From assembly GCA_964528595.1 (NCBI GenBank), contig CAZGTM010000035.1, positions 1 to 41,351 on the forward strand: DNA of 41,351 nucleotides, given 5' to 3'. Every line of letters starts with the position of its first letter. The stretch's first letter is position 1. This stretch comes from CAYFKJ01 sp964528595 (lineage in GTDB: Bacteria; Pseudomonadota; Alphaproteobacteria; UBA2966). Positions 16,120 through 24,491 of this stretch are shown in pieces. A model generated the notes under the pieces. It did no database searches. It was not told the DNA's origin and saw nothing but the letters and a program-made list of their open reading frames with translations. The translations under genes and the position numbers were made by a program.

Positions 16120-16887
16120 ATGAGGCCAGCCGACCGGCGCAGCCGGATCATGGATTTCGTCAGGGAACGCGGGCGGATTACGGTCGATGAACTTGCCGGT
16201 CTGTTGGATGTTTCCCGCGAATCCATCCGCCGCGACCTCAACCTGCTGTCGACCCAGGGCCAGATCCGCAAGTTCCACGGCGGCGCCGAACTGCCGCACG
16301 TCGACGGGGAGAGCGCTTACAATGTCCGCATGACCGAAAACGTGCGGGCCAAGCGCAAGATTGCCAAGCGGGCCGCCCAGCTTTTCGAGCTCGGCGATAC
16401 CCTGTTCATCGATACCGGTACGACCACCGTGTTTTTTGCCGAAGACCTGGCGAAGGTTGAAGGCGTCAGCGTCATCACCAATTCAAGCGTCATCGCCAAC
16501 ACATTGGCGACGGCGGAAACCAGCAACCGGGTGTTCCTGATCGGCGGCCAGCAGTCGGGCGAGGGGGCGTGTACCTTCGGCGCCCTTGCCGTCGAGCAAA
16601 TCCACGTGTTCCACGCCTCCGACGTCGTGCTGGCGGTGGGTGCCCTGGATGTGGAAACCGGTCTGACGAGCTATCTGGTGGACGAGGCGGAAATAGCGCG
16701 GGCCATGCTGCGCCAGGCGCGCACCGTGACGGTCCTCGCCGATACCACCAAACTCGGGCGCACGGCGCTCTTTGAGATTTGCCCCTTGGACCGCATCGAC
16801 CGCCTGGTCATCGAGGAAAAGCCCCAGGGCGAATTCGGCAGGGCCCTGCGCAAGGCCAATGTCGAAGTCGTGGTGGCGGCGGAGTAG
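16120..16887 (+). CDS. DeoR/GlpR-family transcriptional regulator
   Basis: A 255-residue regulator. N-terminal DeoR helix-turn-helix (RRSRIMDFVRERGRITVDELAGLLDVSRESIRRDLNLLSTQGQIRKFHGGAEL) and a C-terminal DeoRC sensor domain with IDTGTTTVFFAEDL, ITNSSVIANTLA and VLADTTKLGRTALFEICPLDRIDRLV. Family members usually sense phosphorylated sugars or polyols. The start is fixed by GAGG 5 nt upstream. It is followed 6 bp later by the Na/Pi transporter gene, so both are probably cotranscribed; whether it senses a phosphonate-derived or sugar phosphate is unknown. Confidence 0.9.
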   Translation: MRPADRRSRIMDFVRERGRITVDELAGLLDVSRESIRRDLNLLSTQGQIRKFHGGAELPHVDGESAYNVRMTENVRAKRKIAKRAAQLFELGDTLFIDTGTTTVFFAEDLAKVEGVSVITNSSVIANTLATAETSNRVFLIGGQQSGEGACTFGALAVEQIHVFHASDVVLAVGALDVETGLTSYLVDEAEIARAMLRQARTVTVLADTTKLGRTALFEICPLDRIDRLVIEEKPQGEFGRALRKANVEVVVAAE

Positions 16888-16893
16888 AGCAAG

Positions 16894-18540
16894 TTGCAGA
16901 CCCTCATCAGTATCGTTGGCGGTATCGCGCTGCTGCTGTGGGGCATCCGCATGGTGCGGACCGGCGTGACGCGGTCGTTCGGCGCCGAGTTCCGTAAGGC
17001 GCTATCCCTTTCGGCGAGAAACCGCCTAATCGCCTTCGCCGCCGGGTTCGGGGTCACCGCGGCCATCCAAAGCAGCACGGCCACGGGACTGATGGTCGCC
17101 TCGTTCGCCGGGCAGGGCTTGATCGCCGGCGCGGCCGGGTTGGCCATCATGCTGGGCGCGGATGTGGGCACGACTGTGGTCGCCCAGGTGCTCTCATTCG
17201 ATCTTCGCTGGCTATCCCCCTTGGCCATCGCACTCGGGGTCTTCACCTTCCTGGGTTCGGAAAAAAGCAAGCGGCGCAGTCTGGCGCGCTCGGCCATAGG
17301 GCTGGGGCTTATACTGCTTGCGCTGCAACTAATTGTCGGCGCCTCTGCACCGCTCCGCGAAAGCAATACCCTGCTGGTTCTGCTCCAGCCCTTGGCCGAC
17401 GAACTGCTGCTCGCCGTTATCGTCGCGGCGATTATCACCTGGGCGGCCCATTCCAGCCTGGCGGTCATCCTCCTGCTGATGTCCCTGGCGTCGAGCCATG
17501 TCCTGGGTATCGAATTGGCCCTGGCGATGGTGCTGGGCGCCAATCTCGGCGGCGCCATGATCACGGTGGGCGCAACCGCAAGATCAAGCCCCGCCGCGAG
17601 GCGAATACCCTTTGGCAACCTGGTCATGCGGGCACTGGGGGTCTTCGCGGTCCTGCCGGCTATTGCACTGCTGCAGCCCTACCTGATGATGGCCGGCGAT
17701 GCTCCGGAACGCATGATCGCCAATTTCCACACCGGCTTTAATCTGGCGCTGGCGGTTTTCTTCCTGCCGCTTCTGGGCGCGGTCGATGCCCTGGCCCGCC
17801 GGGTATTGCCCGAGAAAGCGGGTGACGCCGATAGCGGCAGTCCCCAGTATCTCGATGCCGCCTCGCTTGATACGCCGACTGTCGCGCTTGCCTGCGCGAC
17901 GCGTGAGACGCTGCGCATGGGCGATGAAGTGAAAACCATGCTGGTCGGCTGCATGGAAGTCATGCAGCGCAACAACGCTGCTCTCATGCAGGAGATCGAA
18001 CGCCGCGACGACGTCGTCGACCAGTTGCACGAGGCCATTAAGCTTTACCTGACCAAGCTGAGCAAAGAGGAGCTGGACGCACAGGAAAGCGCCCGCAACA
18101 TCGAAATCCTCAGCTTCACGACGAACCTCGAGCACATCGGCGACATCATCGACAAGAACCTGATGGATCTGGCGAACAAGAAAATCAAGGGACGTCTGAG
18201 CTTTTCCAGCGAAGGGTCCGGCGAACTGGCGGCATTTCACGAGCGCGTGCTGGCGAACCTCGAACTGGCGCTCAACGTGTTCATTTCTGACGATTTGAAT
18301 TTGGCCCGCCGGTTGCTGCGGGAAAAAACGGTGATCCGCGACCTTGAACGCGAGTACGTCGAAAACCATTACGCCCGGATCGGCCAGGGCCGGCCCGAGT
18401 CCATCGAATCCAGTTCGCTTCATGTCGATATTCTACGCGACCTGAAAAGAATCAGCGGTCACCTCACCTCCGTTGCCTATCCGATTCTCGACCGGGCGGG
18501 CGAATTGGCGGCCAGCAGATTGGTGGAATCCGGTGACTAG
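16894..18540 (+). CDS. Na+/phosphate cotransporter-family protein with PhoU-like C-terminus
   Basis: A 548-residue inner-membrane protein of the NptA/YjbB (PF02690) family. About eight to nine TM segments cover residues 1-310. The first repeat carries AAIQSSTATGLMVASF and MLGADVGTTVVAQVL, the second AAHSSLAVILLLMSLA and VLGANLGGAMITVGA. The C-terminal 200 residues are helical and PhoU-like (HEAIKLYLTKLSKEELD, NIEILSFTTNLEHIGDIID). Family proteins move phosphate with sodium; YjbB of E. coli is linked to phosphate export. A TTG start (16894) with GGAG 9 nt upstream is required because the TM1 sequence begins at once. Close to phosphonate genes, so it may vent phosphate released by PhnX. Confidence 0.9.
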   Translation: MQTLISIVGGIALLLWGIRMVRTGVTRSFGAEFRKALSLSARNRLIAFAAGFGVTAAIQSSTATGLMVASFAGQGLIAGAAGLAIMLGADVGTTVVAQVLSFDLRWLSPLAIALGVFTFLGSEKSKRRSLARSAIGLGLILLALQLIVGASAPLRESNTLLVLLQPLADELLLAVIVAAIITWAAHSSLAVILLLMSLASSHVLGIELALAMVLGANLGGAMITVGATARSSPAARRIPFGNLVMRALGVFAVLPAIALLQPYLMMAGDAPERMIANFHTGFNLALAVFFLPLLGAVDALARRVLPEKAGDADSGSPQYLDAASLDTPTVALACATRETLRMGDEVKTMLVGCMEVMQRNNAALMQEIERRDDVVDQLHEAIKLYLTKLSKEELDAQESARNIEILSFTTNLEHIGDIIDKNLMDLANKKIKGRLSFSSEGSGELAAFHERVLANLELALNVFISDDLNLARRLLREKTVIRDLEREYVENHYARIGQGRPESIESSSLHVDILRDLKRISGHLTSVAYPILDRAGELAASRLVESGD

Positions 18541-18615
18541 GACGGATTCCAGTTTGACTGTTCAGGCAATCATAACTACCATTCGGTCAATTCTCTTTGT
18601 GACGCGGGTTCGTTC

Positions 18616-19371
18616 ATGAGCATCAAGGCCGTTACATTCGATCTTTGGGATACCATTGTCGACGACGATTCCGACGAGCCCAAACGGGCGGCCCAGGGGC
18701 TATTGAGCAAGAAGGAAGAGCGCCGCAGGTTGATGCTGGAGGCGTTGCAATCGGTCGCTCATATCGACAAGGACCAGGTCGACCTTGCCTACGACGTCGC
18801 CGATGCCGGCTTCAACATGGTCTGGCGCGAGAACCACATCAACTGGACCGTCGAACAAAGGTTGCAGGTGGTCCTCAACGGTCTCGGCCGCACCCTGCCG
18901 GGCGAAATCATGGCGAAGCTGGTCGACGATACGGGGCGGATGGAAGTCGATATTCCACCCAACGCAATCGACGGTATCGGCGATGCCTTGGAGGAGCTCT
19001 CGGGCCGCTACAAGCTCTGTATTGTGTCGGATGCCATCGTCACGCCGGGCACGGGTTTGCGCGAAATTCTCAACACCTACGGCCTCGGCCGTTATTTTCA
19101 GGGTTTCGCCTTCTCCGACGAAGTCGGGCACTCCAAGCCGCACCGCTCCATGTTCGATTCGGCGGCGCGCCAACTCGATGTCGAGGTTTCTGAAATCGTC
19201 CACATCGGCGACCGTGATCACAACGACATCAAGGGTCCGCATGCGCTGGGCGCCAAGGCGGTCCTGTTTACAGCGACGCGGGCGGACGACAAGGACAACA
19301 CCACCGCGGACGCCATTTGTGAGCGGGCGGCAGATTTGCCGGCAATAATCGATCAACTGGCATCGGCCTGA
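18616..19371 (+). CDS. HAD-superfamily hydrolase, DxWxT-type (substrate unknown)
   Basis: A 251-residue haloacid-dehalogenase-fold protein. Motif I is TFDLWDTIV, with nucleophile Asp9 but Trp11 in the +2 place where phosphatases have Asp. Motif II is CIVSDAI, motif III SKPHRSMF (Lys) and motif IV HIGDRDHNDIKG. An alpha-helical cap lies between motifs I and II. Lack of the +2 Asp is typical of HAD dehalogenases and phosphonatases rather than phosphatases. It follows the Na/Pi gene by 75 bp and precedes a glutamine amidotransferase by 29 bp. A phosphonatase-like or dehalogenase-like role is possible but unproven. Confidence 0.85.
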   Translation: MSIKAVTFDLWDTIVDDDSDEPKRAAQGLLSKKEERRRLMLEALQSVAHIDKDQVDLAYDVADAGFNMVWRENHINWTVEQRLQVVLNGLGRTLPGEIMAKLVDDTGRMEVDIPPNAIDGIGDALEELSGRYKLCIVSDAIVTPGTGLREILNTYGLGRYFQGFAFSDEVGHSKPHRSMFDSAARQLDVEVSEIVHIGDRDHNDIKGPHALGAKAVLFTATRADDKDNTTADAICERAADLPAIIDQLASA

Positions 19372-19400
19372 AACTGCATGATCCGGGGGGAAAGACATAC

Positions 19401-20258
19401 ATGAGTACGGACCTGCGGTTCCTGGTTGTCGACGGCTATGCCAAGGAAGGCCGTGAGGACCTTCAGGCGGGCGGCGCTTCGACCGCCGGGCAGCTTTACG
19501 AGCGCATGCTCAGGGAAAATTCGTCGGACGCCGAAGTTGACGTCGTCTTCCCCGCCGATCCCGATACCAAACTGGAAAACGGTAAGGCGCTGGACCAGTA
19601 CGACGGGATTGCCTGGACCGGTTCAAGCCTGACGATCTATCACGACGAGAAAAGAGTTACCCGCCAGATTGAGTTTGCCCGCGCGGCCTTTGAGGCCGGC
19701 GTACCGGGCTTCGGCAGCTGCTGGGCGGCACAGATCGCCGTCGTCGCCGCCGGCGGCGTGGTCGCGGCGCACCCCAAGGGCCGGGAGATGGGCCTCGCCC
19801 GCAAGATCGCCCTGACGCCGGAAGGGCGGGGTCACCCGCTCTATACCAACAAAAAGTCGGTCTTCGACGGCTTTATCAGCCATGATGACGAAATTACCCA
19901 CCTGCCGCCCGGGGCTACGCTGTTGGCGGGCAACGACTATACGCGTGTACAGGCGGTATCGGTCGTGCACCAGGGGGGTGTGTTCTGGGGCCTGCAATAT
20001 CATCCCGAATACGACCTGCACGAACTGGCGCGGCTGGTTTATTGCCGGCGCGAAAAACTAACGACCAAGGGTTTCTTCCAGGACGTCGATGCGGCGATCG
20101 AGTTCGTTGACCAGCTGGAAGCCCTTCATCAGGACCCGAGCCGCAAGGACATCGCCTGGAAGCTGGGTCTGGATGACGACGTCATGAACAAGGACGTCAG
20201 ACAAGCCGAGGTGCGTAACTGGATTGAGAAACTCGTTATTCCGTCCAAGACGGCATAG
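19401..20258 (+). CDS. Class-I glutamine amidotransferase domain protein
   Basis: A 285-residue stand-alone GATase1 protein of the GMP-synthase-like group. Seen: PGFGSCWAAQIA with nucleophile Cys107, and FWGLQYHPEYDLHEL with His201 and Glu203, completing the triad. A 70-residue region after the GATase core (to residue 285) has no recognised domain. Such proteins release ammonia from glutamine for a partner enzyme or cleave gamma-glutamyl bonds; no synthetase partner is encoded nearby. Strong Shine-Dalgarno (GGGGGGAAAG). It is paired with the HAD gene upstream and precedes aepX by 138 bp, which suggests a role around aminophosphonate metabolism, possibly gamma-glutamylated intermediates (speculative). 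Confidence 0.85.
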   Translation: MSTDLRFLVVDGYAKEGREDLQAGGASTAGQLYERMLRENSSDAEVDVVFPADPDTKLENGKALDQYDGIAWTGSSLTIYHDEKRVTRQIEFARAAFEAGVPGFGSCWAAQIAVVAAGGVVAAHPKGREMGLARKIALTPEGRGHPLYTNKKSVFDGFISHDDEITHLPPGATLLAGNDYTRVQAVSVVHQGGVFWGLQYHPEYDLHELARLVYCRREKLTTKGFFQDVDAAIEFVDQLEALHQDPSRKDIAWKLGLDDDVMNKDVRQAEVRNWIEKLVIPSKTA

Positions 20259-20264
20259 CAGTTG

Positions 20265-20280
20265 GCCGCCCAGTGGCGGC
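20265..20280 (+). terminator. Weak GC stem-loop after the amidotransferase gene
   Basis: GCCGCC (20265-20270) and GGCGGC (20275-20280) flank a CAGT loop 7 bp after the stop. A second small palindrome, AGACCGGTCT followed by TTT, lies just downstream. Together they could end transcription before aepX, but the T-run is short. Confidence 0.3.
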
Positions 20281-20396
20281 AATGAGACCGGTCTTTTGAC
20301 GAAAAATACGCCGGCAAGGCGAGGACGTCATAAGGCCTTCACAATCGGTCGCTAGATACGGCCGGTATCGTCAACTGGAGGACTAAGGAGAGAGCG

Positions 20397-21434
20397 ATGT
20401 TGCAACAGTTCAAAGTAACCCGGACCGTTCCGGCGCTGATGGCGGCGGCGGGCATGATGGCGGCGGCAACCGTCGCCCAGGCTGTCGATCTGACGGTTTA
20501 TACGGCCGTCGAGGCGGAAGACTTGAAGAAATACGCCAAGGAATTCAACAAAACCAATCCCGACATCAAGATCAAATGGGTGCGTGATTCCACCGGCATC
20601 GTCACAGCCAAACTGCTGGCCGAAAAGAACAACCCGAAGGCTGACGTCGTCTGGGGCCTGGCGGCCACCAGTCTGATGCTGCTTAAGGCCGAGGGCATGA
20701 CCGAGCCCTATGCCCCGGTCGGTGTCGGCAAACTAGACAAGAAATTCGTCGACTCCGCAAATCCGCCGCACTGGACCGGTATGGATGCCTGGATCGCGTC
20801 GGTTTGCTACAACACCGTCGAAGCGGGCAAGCATAACCTGCCCGTGCCGACTTCGTGGAAGGACCTGACGAAGCCGGTCTACAAGGGTCATCTCGTCATG
20901 CCCAACCCGAACTCCTCGGGCACGGGCTTCCTCGACGTCTCCAGCTGGCTGCAGATGTTCGGCGAAGAAGGCGGCTGGAAATTCATGGATGCGCTGCACC
21001 AGAACATCAACTGGTACACGCACTCCGGCTCCAAGCCCTGCAAGCAGGCGGCCTCGGGCGAAACCCCGATCGGCATCTCATTTGCCTTCCGCGGCGCTAA
21101 GTCAAAAGCCAAGGGCGCGCCGTTGGAGATCATCCTGCCGAGTGAAGGCGTCGGTTGGGATATGGAAGCCACGGCGATCATGAAGGGCACCAAGAAATTG
21201 GCGGCCGCGAAGAAGCTGGTTGACTTCACGATCACCAAGCAGGCGAACGTGATGTACAACAAGGGCTATGCCGTCGTCGCCTATCCGGGCGTCGCCAAAA
21301 AGGTCAAGTACTTCCCCGAAGGGATTTTGGAGGCCATGATCGACAACAAGTTCGAGTGGGCAGCCACCAACCGCAAACGTATCTTGGCTGAGTGGCAGAA
21401 GCGCTACGATTCGAAGTCCGAACCCAAGAAGTAA
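20397..21434 (+). CDS. aepX: 2-aminoethylphosphonate ABC transporter substrate-binding protein
   Basis: Periplasmic binding protein of 345 residues with a signal peptide cleaved after AQA (residue 29). The mature start VDLTVYTAVEAEDLKKYAKEFNKTNPDIKIKWVRDSTG and GWDMEATAIMKGTKKLAAAKKLVDF resemble the family annotated as putative 2-AEP binding protein (PhnS2, renamed AepX), whose members bind 2-AEP tightly. The order binding protein, ATPase, large fused permease, phnX matches that family's gene context and supports the call. Fe3+/polyamine binding proteins share the fold, so the ligand is inferred. AAGGAGAGAG precedes the ATG. A strong stem-loop follows the stop. Confidence 0.83.
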   Translation: MLQQFKVTRTVPALMAAAGMMAAATVAQAVDLTVYTAVEAEDLKKYAKEFNKTNPDIKIKWVRDSTGIVTAKLLAEKNNPKADVVWGLAATSLMLLKAEGMTEPYAPVGVGKLDKKFVDSANPPHWTGMDAWIASVCYNTVEAGKHNLPVPTSWKDLTKPVYKGHLVMPNPNSSGTGFLDVSSWLQMFGEEGGWKFMDALHQNINWYTHSGSKPCKQAASGETPIGISFAFRGAKSKAKGAPLEIILPSEGVGWDMEATAIMKGTKKLAAAKKLVDFTITKQANVMYNKGYAVVAYPGVAKKVKYFPEGILEAMIDNKFEWAATNRKRILAEWQKRYDSKSEPKK

Positions 21435-21453
21435 AGCGTGTAATCGGTATCTA

Positions 21454-21500
21454 CCCCCGGCAGCCCCGGCGTTCTATGGTGAACGCCGGGCGGCCGGGGG
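21454..21500 (+). other. Long GC-rich stem-loop between aepX and aepV
   Basis: Perfect 10-bp inner arms (CCCGGCGTTC 21465-21474, GAACGCCGGG 21481-21490) with a 6-nt loop, and perfect 8-bp outer arms (CCCCCGGC 21454-21461, GCCGGGGG 21493-21500) separated by short internal bulges. No U-tract follows. It sits 19 bp after the aepX stop, where such structures typically protect binding-protein mRNA or partly attenuate downstream genes. It mirrors the stem-loop after the sugar-binding protein gene at 8369-8403. Confidence 0.75.
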
Positions 21501-21530
21501 GCCGTTATTGATGGATCGGATTTGCCTGCA

Positions 21531-22616
21531 ATGGACAACGCCGCCAAGCCCTACTTGAAAATCGAAAACGTCGTTAAGAAATTCGGTGAATTCACGGCGT
21601 TGCAGGATATCTCTCTCAACGTCCACGACGGTGAATTCGTTTGCTTCCTCGGCCCGTCCGGCTGCGGCAAGACCACGCTGCTAAGGGCCATCGCGGGGCT
21701 CGACATCCAGACTAGTGGCCGTATCGAGCAGGACAGCAAGGATATTTCCGCGCTCCCGCCGTCAGAGCGCGATTTTGGCATCGTTTTTCAGTCCTACGCC
21801 TTGTTTCCCAACCTGACGGTGACGCGCAATGTCGCTTACGGATTGGAAAACCGCAAACTGCCGAAACCGGAAATCAACCAGCGGGTAAAGGATCTGCTGG
21901 ATCTGGTCGGGTTGCCCGACCAGGGGGATAAATACCCGGCCCAGCTATCCGGCGGCCAGCAACAGCGCGTGGCATTGGCCCGCGCCATGGCGACCTCGCC
22001 AGGCTTATTGTTGTTGGACGAACCGTTAAGCGCGCTGGACGCCCGTGTACGCATTCACCTGCGCAGCGAAATCAAGGACCTGCAGCGCCGCCTCGGCGTT
22101 ACGACGATCATGGTGACGCACGACCAGGAAGAGGCGCTGACGATGGCCGATCGCGTCGTCGTGATGAACCACGGCGTGATCGATCAGGTCGGCACGCCGG
22201 AAGAAATCTACGGCAGTCCCGCGACCTCGTTCGTCGCCGATTTCATCGGTTCGATGAATTTCATTCCCGGCGTGGTGGGCGGGAACGGCAGCGTCACCAT
22301 CGGCGACAAACCAATCAATTGCGACACGAACGGCCTGGCGGTCGGCGGCAGCGTGACCGTGGCGATCCGTCCGGAAGACATTAATGCCCAGGACATGGAA
22401 CACGACGACAACGTTGTCGACGCCGAGATCATCCATCTCCAGTTCATGGGTTCATATTACCGTGCTGAACTTGGTGGCGAGGCCTTTTCCGGCCACGAGG
22501 TCCGAGCGGATTTTTCAGTCAATCTGGTGCGCCGCAAAAACATTTCGGAGGGGTCGAAATTACCGATCCGCCTGCCGGAGCAACGCATCCGTCTCTATCC
22601 GGCGCTGGAAGACTAA
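21531..22616 (+). CDS. aepV: 2-aminoethylphosphonate ABC transporter ATP-binding protein
   Basis: ATPase of 361 residues. Walker A GPSGCGKTT, Q-loop FQSYALFPNLTV, signature LSGGQQQRVALARA, Walker B LLLLDEPLSALDA, H-loop MVTHDQEEALT, then a C-terminal TOBE region (VAIRPEDINAQ). It resembles the PotA/FbpC-like subfamily that serves 2-AEP importers (PhnT2/AepV). ATG at 21531 is preferred over a TTG at 21522, though neither has a clear Shine-Dalgarno. Only 3 bp separate it from the permease gene. It should energise AepW. Confidence 0.85.
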   Translation: MDNAAKPYLKIENVVKKFGEFTALQDISLNVHDGEFVCFLGPSGCGKTTLLRAIAGLDIQTSGRIEQDSKDISALPPSERDFGIVFQSYALFPNLTVTRNVAYGLENRKLPKPEINQRVKDLLDLVGLPDQGDKYPAQLSGGQQQRVALARAMATSPGLLLLDEPLSALDARVRIHLRSEIKDLQRRLGVTTIMVTHDQEEALTMADRVVVMNHGVIDQVGTPEEIYGSPATSFVADFIGSMNFIPGVVGGNGSVTIGDKPINCDTNGLAVGGSVTVAIRPEDINAQDMEHDDNVVDAEIIHLQFMGSYYRAELGGEAFSGHEVRADFSVNLVRRKNISEGSKLPIRLPEQRIRLYPALED

Positions 22617-22619
22617 GCC

Positions 22620-24332
22620 GTGGCCGATGCCGCGTTAACCAGCCAGCATCAAAAAGGCGCTCTCGTGCGGCCCAAGATGAGCCGTGACGACTGGATCATG
22701 CGCGCGACGATGATCGGCATCGGGGTGTTTCTGCTGGTGGCCGTGCTCTTCCCGCTTTACGCCATGATGTCGAAGAGTGTTGAGAACAGTGACGGAGACT
22801 TTATCGGGTTTGCCAATTTCGCCGAGTATTTTTCAACGCCGGCGCTTTTCAATTCGGCCTTCAACAGTCTTTCGATTTCGATTCTTACGACTGCCGTGGT
22901 GCTGCTTACGACCTTTGTCTATGCCTACGCTCTGACCCGGACGTGTATGCCGTTCAAATGGTTTTTCAAACTGGTCGCGGTCATCCCATTGCTGACGCCC
23001 TCGTTGCTGGGCGGGATTTCGTTGATCTACTGGTTCGGCAATCAGGGCGTTCTCAAGGAACTCCTGATGGGGGAAAAGATCTACGGCCCTATCGGCATCA
23101 CCATGGGGTCTGCCTACTGGGTCTTTCCCCACGCGTTGATGATCGTCGTGACTGCGCTTTCGATCACCGATGCCCGGCTCTATGAAGCGGCCGAGGCGCT
23201 GCGCACCAGCAAACTCAAGACCTTTCTCACGGTCACGATACCGGGCTGTAAATACGGTCTGATAAGTGCCGGGTTTGTCGTCTTTACGCTGATCTTCACG
23301 GATTTCGGCGTGCCCAAGGTGATCGGCGGCAACTACAACATGCTGGCCACCGACATCTACAAGCAGGTGATCGGCCAGCAGAACTTCCAGATGGGCGCGG
23401 TGGTATCCGTGGTGCTGCTGGTACCGGCGGTGATCGCTTTTTCCGTCGACCGCATCGTTCAGCGCAAGCAGGTGGCGCTTTTGTCCGCCCGCGCGGTGCC
23501 TTATACACCGAAGCCCGACCGCGTGCGCGACATGTCCGTGCTGGCATTCTGTTCCGTCATCGCCATCATCATCATCGCCATGATCGGTATGGCGCAGTAC
23601 GCGGCGCTGGTTACCTTCTGGCCCTACAACCTCGAGCTTGCCTTCAACAACTACGACTTCGACGTGATGGACGGCGGCGGCTGGGAGGCCTTCTGGAATT
23701 CCATTGAGATGGCGCTCTACACCGCGTTCTTCGGCACCATCATCGTCTTCTCCGGCGCTTACCTGATGGAAAAGGGCAGGGGATTTACCGCCGGCCGCTC
23801 CGCCTTCCACATGATCGCCATCACGCCGCTGGCGGTGCCGGGCCTGGTGCTTGGCCTCGCTTATATCTTCTTCTTCAACAACCCGGACAACCCGTTCAAT
23901 TTCATTTATGGCACGATGACTATCCTGGTTGTGGCGACCATCGTCCACTTCTACACCGTCAGCCATCTCACGGCGGTCACGGCGCTGAAGCAGATGGATC
24001 CCGAATTCGAATCCGTCTCCGCTTCCCTCAAAGCGCCGTTCTACAAGACCTTTACCCGGGTCACCGTTCCCGTGTGCCTGCCCGCCGTTTTCGACATCTC
24101 CATTTATCTCTTCCTCAACGCCATGACGACCGTCTCGGCGGTAGTTTTCCTCTATTCCTCGGATACTACTCTCGCCTCGGTGGCGGTGCTGAACATGGAC
24201 GATGCCGGCGACGTCGCGCCGGCCGCCGCGATGGCCATGATGATCGCCTACACGTGCGCCGGCATGCGAATTCTTCACGTCGTCCTGACACGGGGGATTG
24301 CCGTCAAAACGCAAGCCTGGAGAACAAGGTAA
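22620..24332 (+). CDS. aepW: 2-aminoethylphosphonate ABC transporter permease (fused, two permease halves)
   Basis: Inner-membrane protein of 570 residues with roughly twelve TM segments, equal to two fused permease domains. EAA-like loops occur in each half (YEAAEALRTSKLKTFLTVTIPGCKYG and FESVSASLKAPFYKTFTRVTVPVCLPA). This doubled FbpB-like layout is typical of 2-AEP importers (PhnU2/AepW) and of iron transporters; the operon decides for 2-AEP. GTG start 3 bp after the aepV stop. The last gene of the transporter unit, followed by an AT-rich gap before phnX. Confidence 0.86.
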   Translation: MADAALTSQHQKGALVRPKMSRDDWIMRATMIGIGVFLLVAVLFPLYAMMSKSVENSDGDFIGFANFAEYFSTPALFNSAFNSLSISILTTAVVLLTTFVYAYALTRTCMPFKWFFKLVAVIPLLTPSLLGGISLIYWFGNQGVLKELLMGEKIYGPIGITMGSAYWVFPHALMIVVTALSITDARLYEAAEALRTSKLKTFLTVTIPGCKYGLISAGFVVFTLIFTDFGVPKVIGGNYNMLATDIYKQVIGQQNFQMGAVVSVVLLVPAVIAFSVDRIVQRKQVALLSARAVPYTPKPDRVRDMSVLAFCSVIAIIIIAMIGMAQYAALVTFWPYNLELAFNNYDFDVMDGGGWEAFWNSIEMALYTAFFGTIIVFSGAYLMEKGRGFTAGRSAFHMIAITPLAVPGLVLGLAYIFFFNNPDNPFNFIYGTMTILVVATIVHFYTVSHLTAVTALKQMDPEFESVSASLKAPFYKTFTRVTVPVCLPAVFDISIYLFLNAMTTVSAVVFLYSSDTTLASVAVLNMDDAGDVAPAAAMAMMIAYTCAGMRILHVVLTRGIAVKTQAWRTR

Positions 24333-24491
24333 GTATTTGTGATTGAACGGATATTCAGATCGAACTTGGTTAGATTGTTCTATAAGTAAAACATATAAAA
24401 ATTATTTGATATAACGATTTGTCTTATTGATTGAGATGCGTTGATATGGCGCGAATTCGATCACAACTAACCAATTCAGGAGATCTAAGAA
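24333..24491 (+). promoter_or_regulatory. AT-rich leader upstream of phnX
   Basis: 159 bp that are strikingly AT-rich between about 24370 and 24430, in contrast with the surrounding GC-rich genes, so a promoter for phnX and the genes after it is likely. I could not fix -35/-10 boxes. ATAAG (24382-24386) and CTTAT (24423-24427) recall the half-sites of the LysR-region palindromes but are 36 bp apart. AGGAG precedes the phnX ATG. Confidence 0.4.

Noticed and set aside
15863..16123. Open frame beginning MVGAAGIEPAP, 86 codons
   Set aside because: Its first codons are the complement of the tRNA remnant; peptides of the GAAGIEPA type are a common false product of tRNA-overlapping frames. No domain or conserved pattern follows.
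22833..24314. 493-codon frame antisense to aepW
   Set aside because: High GC content removes stops from the antisense frame. The peptide is His/Asp/Arg-rich without domains, while the plus strand encodes a clear membrane permease.
20397..24332. Iron or polyamine transporter
   Set aside because: The fold and fused permease also occur in Fe3+ importers, but the binding protein resembles the 2-AEP family and phnX follows directly.
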